From assembly GCA_965246805.1 (NCBI GenBank), contig CBDFFO010000006.1:372001-436000 (forward strand): 64,000 bases of DNA. The letters run 5' to 3'. Origin of the DNA: Schlegelella_A sp965246805. Its GTDB lineage: Bacteria; Pseudomonadota; Gammaproteobacteria; Burkholderiales; Burkholderiaceae_C. Positions 25,409-31,961 of the stretch are shown here, piece by piece; position 1 is the first letter of the stretch; the number at the start of each line of letters is the position of its first letter. The notes beneath the pieces were generated by a model. That model was given only the letters and a program-made list of their open reading frames with translations, was not told the DNA's origin and searched no databases. A program made the translations under genes and the position numbers.

Positions 25409-26297
25409 AGAGTGCGCCGCGCGCGGCTTCGGTGATGGCTTCCACGCACGGGTGTGTGATGCGTCGCTCGACCGAGACCGCGTAGAACTCCTCGACCAGT
25501 TCCGGTGTGCGGCCCAGCACCTTTGCGCCGTACTGCGCGCAGGTTTCGCGTTCGAGTACCGCGGGCGCCATGAACACGCCGCGGCCTTCGCGGCCGAACG
25601 CGGTCATCAGCGCGCTGTCGTCGAACTCGCCGATCACGTGCGGGCGAATGCGTTGTTCGGCGGCCCACACGTCGAAGCGGCGCCGGATCGCGGAGCCCTG
25701 CGCTTGCAGCAGCATCGGCGCCCTGTTGAGGTTGGCTGGAAAGCGTTTGCCGAGCGTGGACTTCAATTCCGGCGCGCAGAAGAACGAAATCGCCGAAGTA
25801 CCCAGCGCGTGGTTGAAGGCCTTGACGCTCAACTGCCGGCTCATCGGTTCATCGGTGATCACGAGGTCGACCTTGTGTACCGCGAGCTGGCCGAGCAAAT
25901 CGTCGAAGCGGCCTTCGTGGCAGACCAGGTGCACCGGGCCCGACGCGACATCGAGCGCCGGCGCGAGCAGGCGATAGGCAATCGCCTTCGGTACCGAATC
26001 GCTGACGCCGACGCGGAAGTCGAGCCCGCGCGGGCCGCTGCGCGCCTGCCCCATCGCCGCTTCGAGCTCTTCGCCGAGCGAGAAGATCTGATCGGCGTAG
26101 CCGAGCGCGGTGCGGCCTTCGGCGGTGAGCTCGAGGCGGCGCCCGGCCTTCTTGAAGAGGCTGCAGCCGAGCCGTCCCTCGAGCAGCTTGATCTGCCCCG
26201 AAAGCGTTTGCGGCGTCGTGTGCAGTTGCGCGCCGGCGCGCATCACGCCGCCTGCGTTCGCTGTGGCCCAAAAGTAATAGAGATGCTTGAAGTTCAT
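25398..26297 (-). CDS. nhaR: LysR-family regulator, NhaR-like
   Basis: A 299-residue LysR regulator. The winged helix at the N terminus reads MNFKHLYYFWATANAGGVMR and then AGAQLHTTPQTLSGQIKLLE, which is the NhaR subfamily pattern (YYFW, TPQT-SGQ) rather than a general LysR. The effector domain follows from about residue 90. E. coli NhaR activates the Na/H antiporter gene nhaA and other stress genes. Here the divergent neighbour is a Bax-inhibitor-like gene, so the regulon differs. Confidence 0.82.
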   Translation of the reverse strand: MNFKHLYYFWATANAGGVMRAGAQLHTTPQTLSGQIKLLEGRLGCSLFKKAGRRLELTAEGRTALGYADQIFSLGEELEAAMGQARSGPRGLDFRVGVSDSVPKAIAYRLLAPALDVASGPVHLVCHEGRFDDLLGQLAVHKVDLVITDEPMSRQLSVKAFNHALGTSAISFFCAPELKSTLGKRFPANLNRAPMLLQAQGSAIRRRFDVWAAEQRIRPHVIGEFDDSALMTAFGREGRGVFMAPAVLERETCAQYGAKVLGRTPELVEEFYAVSVERRITHPCVEAITEAARGALFSA

Positions 26298-26346
26298 CGA
26301 ACCACTCCCATGCAACTTCGAGAAAACCGAAGACAGCTCATCAAAA

Positions 26347-26367
26347 ATACGAATTTACGCGAAGTAT
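26347..26367. promoter_or_regulatory. Possible LysR-type operator
   Basis: ATAC-N13-GTAT lies in the 112-base divergent gap between the NhaR-like regulator and the BI-1 gene. It fits the loose T-N11-A LysR box rule. This is only a candidate. Confidence 0.35.
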
Positions 26368-26409
26368 GGTCGGTTCTACATTGACCGCTCCACTACCAGG
26401 AGCCGCGTC

Positions 26410-27138
26410 ATGGCCGATCCACTGCAATACATGGGGCAAGGCAACATCATCGATGCGAAGCCGCCGTCTTATCACCAGGCGAATCCGGAACAAATCGCCA
26501 CGCGCACCCGCGTGCTGCGCAACACCTACGCGTTGCTCGCAATCTCGATGGTGCCCACGGTGCTCGGCGCGTGGATCGGCGTGGCAAGCGGCCTCGCAAA
26601 CGCGATGTCGCCGATGGTGAGCCTCGTCGTGTTCCTCGGCGGCGCGTTCGCCTTCATGTTCGCGATCGAGAAGACAAAGAACTCGGCCGCCGGCGTGCCG
26701 GTGCTGCTCGGCTTCACGTTCTTCATGGGGCTGATGCTGGCGCGTCTGGTCGGCGCCGTGCTCGGTCTCGCGAACGGCCCGGGCCTCGTGATGACGGCCT
26801 TCGCCGGCACCGGCCTCGTCTTCTTCGGCATGGCCACGCTTTCGACCGTGATCAAGCGCGACGTGGGTGCGATGGGCAAGTGGTTGCTGATCGGCGCCGT
26901 GCTGCTGCTCGTGGCGGGCATCGCCAACGCGTTCCTGCAGTCGAGCGCGCTGATGATCACCTTGTCGGTGCTCGCGATCGGCATCTTCTCGGCCTTCATC
27001 CTCTACGACCTGAAGCGTGTGCAGGATGGCCTCGAGACCAACTACATCAGCGCGACGCTTTCGGTGTACCTGAGCGTCTACAACGTGTTCCAGTCGGTGC
27101 TGGCGTTGCTGGGCCTCTCCGGCAACCGGGAAGAGTGA
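26410..27138 (+). CDS. Bax inhibitor-1/YccA family membrane protein
   Basis: A 242-residue protein with seven predicted helices after a soluble N-terminal 40 residues. The BI-1 pattern is present: YALLAISMVPTVLGAWIG for the first helix and IFSAFILYDLKRVQDG, with the Asp that is part of the family ion-leak/pH site, near the end. AGGAG precedes the ATG with suitable spacing. Bacterial homologues (YccA, YbhL) affect FtsH activity and membrane stress responses. The role here is unproven. Confidence 0.85.
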   Translation: MADPLQYMGQGNIIDAKPPSYHQANPEQIATRTRVLRNTYALLAISMVPTVLGAWIGVASGLANAMSPMVSLVVFLGGAFAFMFAIEKTKNSAAGVPVLLGFTFFMGLMLARLVGAVLGLANGPGLVMTAFAGTGLVFFGMATLSTVIKRDVGAMGKWLLIGAVLLLVAGIANAFLQSSALMITLSVLAIGIFSAFILYDLKRVQDGLETNYISATLSVYLSVYNVFQSVLALLGLSGNREE

Positions 27139-27168
27139 CGCTTGCGGACCTGAACGGAAGCGAGCCAC

Positions 27169-27984
27169 ATGGAACTCCTGCTCGACCCCAACCTGTGGGT
27201 GGCCTTCGCGACCTTGACGGTGCTCGAGATCGTGCTCGGCATCGACAACATCATCTTCATCTCGATCCTCGTCGGCAAGCTGCCGGCCGCGCAGCGCGAC
27301 AAGGCGCGACGGCTGGGCCTCGGTTTCGCGATGCTCTCGCGGCTCGCGCTGCTCTTCTCGTTGACGTGGGTGATGGGCCTGACGGCCGATCTGTTCACCG
27401 TTCTCGGCAACGGCATGAGCGGGCGCGACCTCGTGCTGCTGCTTGGCGGTCTGTTCCTGCTATGGAAGGCGTCGACCGAAATCTTCGTGGCTGTGGAGGC
27501 ACGAGATGCGCACGACGCAGGCCCCACGGCGGTTGACCTCTCATCGCCTACGGTGGCCATCGACGCGGCGCAGAGCGCGAAGGCCGCGGCGGCCGCGAAG
27601 GGCGTGTTCTGGAGCGTGATCGCGCAGATCGGCGTGATCGACATCGTGTTCTCGCTCGACTCGGTGATCACCGCCGTCGGCATTGTCGACCGCCTCGGCG
27701 TGATGATCGCCGCGGTGGTCGCTTCGGTCGGCGTGATGCTGTTCGCCGCCAAGCCGATCGGCGACTTCGTCGACTTGCATCCATCGGTGAAAGTGCTCGC
27801 TCTCGCGTTCCTGGTGATGGTCGGCATGGCACTCACGGCCGAAGCCTTCGACGTGCACATCCCGAAGGGCTATCTCTACGCGTCGATCGGTTTCTCGCTC
27901 GGTGTCGAGTTGCTCAACATCCGCGCTCGAGGCAAGCGCACGAAGGCTGCTGCGTCCCTTCCGCGGGTCCAGCCCGTTCTTTGA
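27169..27984 (+). CDS. TerC/YoaE family membrane protein
   Basis: A 271-residue membrane protein of the TerC family. The N-terminal signature TVLEIVLGIDNIIFISIL carries the conserved E and D-N acidic motif, and it is repeated in the second half as DIVFSLDSVITAVGIVD. The two halves suggest an internal duplication around a metal-binding core. It lies 30 bases after the BI-1 gene. Relatives are linked to tellurite resistance or to manganese handling at the membrane (YkoY/Alx-like). Confidence 0.85.
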   Translation: MELLLDPNLWVAFATLTVLEIVLGIDNIIFISILVGKLPAAQRDKARRLGLGFAMLSRLALLFSLTWVMGLTADLFTVLGNGMSGRDLVLLLGGLFLLWKASTEIFVAVEARDAHDAGPTAVDLSSPTVAIDAAQSAKAAAAAKGVFWSVIAQIGVIDIVFSLDSVITAVGIVDRLGVMIAAVVASVGVMLFAAKPIGDFVDLHPSVKVLALAFLVMVGMALTAEAFDVHIPKGYLYASIGFSLGVELLNIRARGKRTKAAASLPRVQPVL

Positions 27985-27997
27985 CCGGCTCCGTCGC

Positions 27998-28765
27998 TCA
28001 CGTGTCGGAATCGCCCTCGACACCAATGCCGGAGTGAGGGGCGGTCGGGCGCCGGGTGGCACCTAAGCCATGGTCTGCGAGCAGGGCAAGCACGCCACCG
28101 AGGAGTTCGGCGCCCACGAACCCCGGGACACTCCCCGGCGCAATGCCGGCGAACGTGTCCGAGAGCATGCGCCCGAGTGCCGCAGCGGGGTTGGCGAGTG
28201 ACGTGGACGCGGTGAACCAGTACGCGGAACCGATGTAGAGCGCGACCGCGCCGGCGACGCGTTGTGCGGGCACCCGAAGAACCACGAGGATCAGGCCGAA
28301 CGTGGCGACCGCTTCGGCGAGCCACTGCCCGGTTCCCGAACGGACCTTTGAAGAAATCTGATAGATGTCGAGCTCGAACATGGCGTGTGCAAGCCAGGCG
28401 CCGAGCACCGCGCCGGCGAGCTGCGCGGCGACGTAAGGAACGAGCAGCGAGCCACGCAACCGGCCGCGCAGCACCATCACCAGCGACACGACCGGGTTGA
28501 AGTGGGCTCCGCTGACGGGCGCGAACAGCTCGATCAACACATAGAGTCCCGCGACGGTGGCAGCGGTGTTAGCCAGCAGCGCGATGGCCACGTTACCGCC
28601 GGCCAGGCGCTCGCCCATGATCCCCGAGCCCACCACCACGGTCAGCAGCAGCAGCGTGCCGAGCGCCTCGGCGCCGACCCGCCGCAACGCCGTGTCTCCC
28701 GCCGCCGCGCGCGTGCGTTCAGCGGCTGCCGATGTCACGGAGCTCGCGCAAAGTTGCCATCGCAT
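27998..28765 (-). CDS. aqpS: Aquaporin-family channel of an arsenic operon
   Basis: A 255-residue MIP-family protein with six helices. The two pore motifs are NPV (GAHFNPVVSL near residue 88) and NPA (SLANPAAALGR near residue 190). The first helix reads LGTLLLLTVVVGSGIMGERL, as in AqpS-type proteins of arsenic operons. The ATG overlaps arsC by 47 bases; a GTG at 28738 would shorten this overlap to 20. In Sinorhizobium meliloti such a channel replaces ArsB, letting arsenite made by ArsC leave the cell down its gradient. Confidence 0.8.
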   Translation of the reverse strand: MRWQLCASSVTSAAAERTRAAAGDTALRRVGAEALGTLLLLTVVVGSGIMGERLAGGNVAIALLANTAATVAGLYVLIELFAPVSGAHFNPVVSLVMVLRGRLRGSLLVPYVAAQLAGAVLGAWLAHAMFELDIYQISSKVRSGTGQWLAEAVATFGLILVVLRVPAQRVAGAVALYIGSAYWFTASTSLANPAAALGRMLSDTFAGIAPGSVPGFVGAELLGGVLALLADHGLGATRRPTAPHSGIGVEGDSDT

Positions 28766-29213
28766 CCAGGGATTGCAGCGGCAGCGTGAGCATCAAGTCG
28801 ATGCGCCGCTTCAACCCGACGGCCGCGTCCCGAAAGGCGACGCGGATTTCATCCTCCGTGCCATGAACCGCCGCCGGGTCGGGCACGCCCCAGTGAGCGG
28901 TCATCGGGTGGCCCGGCCAGAGCGGGCAGACCCCGCCGGCGGCGCTGTCGCAGACCGTGACGATGAAGTCCATCGAGGGCGCTCCGGGCACGGCGAACTC
29001 GTCCCAGTTCTTGCTGCGGGCGCCCAGGGCCGGTATGCCCATGACGCGCAGCGTTTCGAGCGCGCGGGGATTGACGACGCCGGTCGGATGGCTGCCTGCG
29101 GAATACGCTTTGAAGCGACCATGGCTGGCGTGATTCAGCAGCGCTTCGGCCAGGATGGAGCGCGCGGAGTTTCCCGTGCAGATGAACAGGACGTTGTGGG
29201 TCTCGTGGGCCAC
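28719..29213 (-). CDS. arsC: Arsenate reductase, low-molecular-weight phosphatase type
   Basis: A 164-residue ArsC of the protein-tyrosine-phosphatase fold. The P-loop CTGNSARS holds the nucleophilic Cys near residue 12 and the Arg near 18. DPAAVHGTEDE supplies the general-acid Asp region near residue 111, and VTVCDSAAGGVCP carries two further Cys for the disulfide relay. It reduces arsenate to arsenite for export through the adjacent channel. Confidence 0.9.
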   Translation of the reverse strand: MAHETHNVLFICTGNSARSILAEALLNHASHGRFKAYSAGSHPTGVVNPRALETLRVMGIPALGARSKNWDEFAVPGAPSMDFIVTVCDSAAGGVCPLWPGHPMTAHWGVPDPAAVHGTEDEIRVAFRDAAVGLKRRIDLMLTLPLQSLDAMATLRELRDIGSR

Positions 29214-29220
29214 GGGAAGC

Positions 29221-29387
29221 TCAGCAGCAGCCGGGTTGCTTCATCGCGGTGGCCGCCGCTCACGTGGCCGCCGCGGCGCCGCACGCCGGCGCCGTCGCAG
29301 CGTCTGCCGCCTTCGCTTTGTCGCGGAACAACGGGAGAAGGCAACGCCCGCCGGCAAATCTTCAAAGTGGGCGTGGAACCGCTTCAT
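29221..29387 (-). pseudogene. Possible remnant of an ArsI/CadI-type gene
   Basis: Between arsC and arsR an ATG opens MKRFHAHFEDLPAGVAFS, close to the start of ArsI/CadI glyoxalase-fold proteins. After a frame change the sequence ends KAADAATAPACGAAAAT, stop, AAATAMKQPGCC, stop, like the Cys-rich tail of the same family. The central dioxygenase body is missing. It looks like an internal deletion plus frameshift of an organoarsenical C-As lyase gene. The homology call rests on short segments. Confidence 0.4.
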
Positions 29388-29402
29388 GTTCTTTCCAGTG
29401 AC

Positions 29403-29726
29403 TCAGCAGCACGATGCGGCCGATTCTTGAATCGCGCAGCCGACCCCTTGGCAGCAGTTCTCGGTGAGATACCCGAGCACGGCGTTCATGCGTTCGTACG
29501 CGGCACGGTAGATGATGTTGCGACTGGCCCGCTCCTGGCTGATCAGCCCGGCATGCCCCAGCTCCTTCAAGTGGAAGGACAGCGTGTTGGGTGGGATGGC
29601 CAGTCCTTCGGCCATGGTCCCGGGCGTCATTCCGTTGCCTCCGGCAATCACCAGCGCGCGGAACACCTGCAGTCGGACCGGATGGGCCAGCGCGGCCAGC
29701 GAATCGATCACCTCTTTTTGTTCCAT
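29403..29726 (-). CDS. arsR: Arsenic-responsive repressor
   Basis: A 107-residue ArsR/SmtB winged-helix repressor. The DNA-binding part reads IPPNTLSFHLKELGHAGLIS. The classic ELCVCDL site in helix 3 is missing (that region reads GMTPGTMAEGLAI). Instead there are C-terminal Cys in NCCQGVGC (residues 91, 92, 97) plus a terminal CC, like the Acidithiobacillus ferrooxidans type ArsR with Cys95/96/102. It is the first gene of the ars operon and probably represses itself. Confidence 0.88.
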   Translation of the reverse strand: MEQKEVIDSLAALAHPVRLQVFRALVIAGGNGMTPGTMAEGLAIPPNTLSFHLKELGHAGLISQERASRNIIYRAAYERMNAVLGYLTENCCQGVGCAIQESAASCC

Positions 29727-29728
29727 GA

Positions 29729-29744
29729 TTCGAGAATAGTCGAA
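29729..29744. promoter_or_regulatory. Possible ArsR operator
   Basis: TTCGA-gaatag-TCGAA is a perfect 5-base inverted repeat two bases upstream of the arsR start codon, in an AT-rich patch that stands out from the GC-rich surroundings. The site would block transcription of the operon. Confidence 0.45.
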
Positions 29745-29782
29745 ATATAGACGTTATGCGTGGTGCTCCGACAAAACCGTGC

Positions 29783-31612
29783 TCAAGCCACCATCGGCGC
29801 GGCACAGTTCGAGCAGAAACGCGCGCCCGACGCGGCCGGCGTGCCGCACGCGCTGCAGAAGCGACGGCCGGCGGCCGGCACAACGGGCGGTGCAGACGCC
29901 GGCGCCGCCGAAACATGCGTCGCCGCGGCAGTCGAGCCGCTCGCCAGCGCCGCCGCTTGCAGGTGGCTCTGCAACTGCGCTGCGCCGTCGGCCTGACCCG
30001 AGACGAGCACCCGCTCGCCGGCGTTCAGCAGGCCCATGCGCTTCTCGTCTTCCGCGCTCATCGGCGCGATCATCACGCTCGCGTGGCTGGCGAAGTTCGT
30101 CAACGCAAACGACAGTTGCTGGGCCTCCTGTTCGGTCGAGAACATCGCGGTGACCTGGCGGTTGTCGTCTTTGCCGAACACCACCGATTCGATGCGGGCG
30201 CGCCAGACCCGCAAGGTCATCGACTCGGTGCGGACCACGTCGTTGGAGGTGTTCAAGCGGTTCGAGAAGTTGCCGCCGGTGCCGACGCGCGAGGTTTGGT
30301 AGCTGCCCTGCATCTCGACCCAGACCAACGTCGATTCGAAGTTGAAGCGACCCCACAAACGCGATGCGGCCTGAAAGCAGAAGGTCGCGACGAAGGCCAG
30401 GATCGCGGACATGCCGACCAGCGAAAAGCGGTTCTGCGCCCACGGCGCGCTGGCATCGAAGTTGCGCACGAACCAGAGCGTCATGACGCAGGAGACGACG
30501 ACCAGCGCGGTCGCGAAGAGGTCGAGCATCAGCAGCGCGCGATGGCGAGGCGCCGCGAACGCCGCAGCAAAGGTCGGTGCCTTGGTGCCCGAAATCGGCA
30601 GCGGCTGGGTCTCTTCGAAGCGTTCGCCGGCGAACGTGCCCGCCGGCGTCGATGCCGGGGTGACCGGGTCGATGCGCGCGTAGCGGCGGTTCGGGATGCT
30701 CTCGGTCCATTGCTGCATCAGCGTGCGGTCGAGCTCGTCCATCAGTTGCGTCGGCGGCGCGTTCATCGAAAGCCGCGTCTGCTCGCAGCTCGCGCGCGTT
30801 TGCGGCAACTGATCGACCTGCGCGAGGATGGCGGCGACGGCCAGCACGCAGGCCACCAGCGCGGCGCCGAGCATCACGAAGGTCTGCGCGTCGGGCGAAA
30901 AGCCGATCTGGGGCAAGCTCCTGGCCACCAGGCCGATGAACACCGGCCCGACCACGGCCGCGGCGATCAACCCCACCAGCGACCACGGCATGAGTCGCGC
31001 CTTTTTCTGCGACCAGATCGGTTGCAGCAGAAAGACGAGGCCGAACGCGAAATACAGCATCGAGATCCAGGGCCTCGTCAACGGGTTGCCGAAGACCAGC
31101 CACGAGAAGATGAAGCTCAGCAGCGTGGCGCCGATGGCTGCCAGGTTGAACACGTAGCGGCGCGCGAGCATCTGCACTTCGAGCGGCGCGGTGATGAGCG
31201 TCGGGGCCCAGTGGTAGAGCAGGCCTTCGATCGCACCGGTCGGTTCGGGATAGGTGAGGCCGCCTTGGCGCAGCACCTCCTTGTAATAGTCGGCGCCTTT
31301 CGAATTGCCGGTGGTGTTGGGCGGCAGTTCGAACACGAGCGACTTCGGCCGACCGCGGCCGAAGAAGAAGCGCAGCCGCGTCGCGGCCACGGCCGCGCAG
31401 CCGAGGCCGGCGAGCAGCATCAGAAGGGCCGCGGCCATGGGGGCTGCGACAAGGCGGAACGCACTCTCCTCTGCGGCATTTCGAGCCCAGAAGAGACACG
31501 TGACCCCGGCCAGCAACAACAAAGCGGCGCAGATCCAGAGCAGGCGGTTCTGCAGGCGATAGGGGTTCGGCAGCTCGAGCAGTTTCGACTCGGAGCCGTA
31601 TTCGTAAGACAT
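29783..31612 (-). CDS. Large membrane protein with C-terminal zinc ribbon
   Basis: A 609-residue protein of unknown function. Several hydrophobic helices fall in groups (for example LLWICAALLLLAGVTCLFW near residue 30, AAPMAAALLMLLAGLGCAAV near 60, and others in the middle). A soluble segment of about 170 residues follows, and the end is a zinc ribbon FCSACGTPAASGARFCSNC (two CxxC pairs). GGAG precedes ATG 31612 with six-base spacing; ATG 31624 (MELLMSYEYG) is an alternative. It is divergent from the broken sulfatase remnant and not clearly linked to the ars operon. Confidence 0.65.
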   Translation of the reverse strand: MSYEYGSESKLLELPNPYRLQNRLLWICAALLLLAGVTCLFWARNAAEESAFRLVAAPMAAALLMLLAGLGCAAVAATRLRFFFGRGRPKSLVFELPPNTTGNSKGADYYKEVLRQGGLTYPEPTGAIEGLLYHWAPTLITAPLEVQMLARRYVFNLAAIGATLLSFIFSWLVFGNPLTRPWISMLYFAFGLVFLLQPIWSQKKARLMPWSLVGLIAAAVVGPVFIGLVARSLPQIGFSPDAQTFVMLGAALVACVLAVAAILAQVDQLPQTRASCEQTRLSMNAPPTQLMDELDRTLMQQWTESIPNRRYARIDPVTPASTPAGTFAGERFEETQPLPISGTKAPTFAAAFAAPRHRALLMLDLFATALVVVSCVMTLWFVRNFDASAPWAQNRFSLVGMSAILAFVATFCFQAASRLWGRFNFESTLVWVEMQGSYQTSRVGTGGNFSNRLNTSNDVVRTESMTLRVWRARIESVVFGKDDNRQVTAMFSTEQEAQQLSFALTNFASHASVMIAPMSAEDEKRMGLLNAGERVLVSGQADGAAQLQSHLQAAALASGSTAAATHVSAAPASAPPVVPAAGRRFCSACGTPAASGARFCSNCAAPMVA

Positions 31613-31753
31613 CAGCAACTCCATGCGCGTCGCGCGGGCGCAGTTTAGGTGGCCCGATGCGGGCGGTAAATCCGTTCTGGCGCTAGCGCCTGCGAGCGAA
31701 CCCCCCATGTCGGTGCCGACCTCCTTCGCTTCACAAGGCCCTAGACTGGCTCG

Positions 31754-31916
31754 ATGCAACGGCATCCGACACGACGCGCGGCGCTCGCGGGGCGGGGTTG
31801 CGCTGGCGGGCAGCACCGTGGTCGGCGCGGCCCACGCGCACGAGACGGTGCGCCAGCCGAACATCCTCTTCATTCTTGCCGACGACTGGAGTTTCTGGCT
31901 TCGGGCATCGCAGTAA
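31754..31916 (+). pseudogene. N-terminal remnant of an arylsulfatase-family gene
   Basis: The start MQRHPTRRAALAG resembles a twin-arginine leader. A one-base frame change then leads to GVALAGSTVVGAAHAHETV and RQPNILFILADDW, the universal sulfatase N-terminal motif that supplies the metal-binding Asp pair. Reading stops within ten codons at TAA 31914. The catalytic CxPxR region and all else are absent. The 349-base gap between the zinc-ribbon gene and abmA holds this remnant and the abmA promoter. Confidence 0.6.
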
Positions 31917-31926
31917 AAGCATCACT

Positions 31927-31941
31927 TGTCATCTGTTGACA
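31927..31941. promoter_or_regulatory. Possible MarR operator over the abmA promoter
   Basis: TGTCA-tctgt-TGACA is a perfect inverted repeat 20 bases before the abmA ATG. It overlaps a TTGTCA-N17-TATCTT sigma-70-like promoter (31926-31954). With transcription starting about seven bases after the -10, the mRNA would begin at or next to the start codon. No Shine-Dalgarno sequence is seen, so a leaderless message is possible. Confidence 0.45.
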
Positions 31942-31961
31942 TCTAAAGTATCTTCGGCGCG

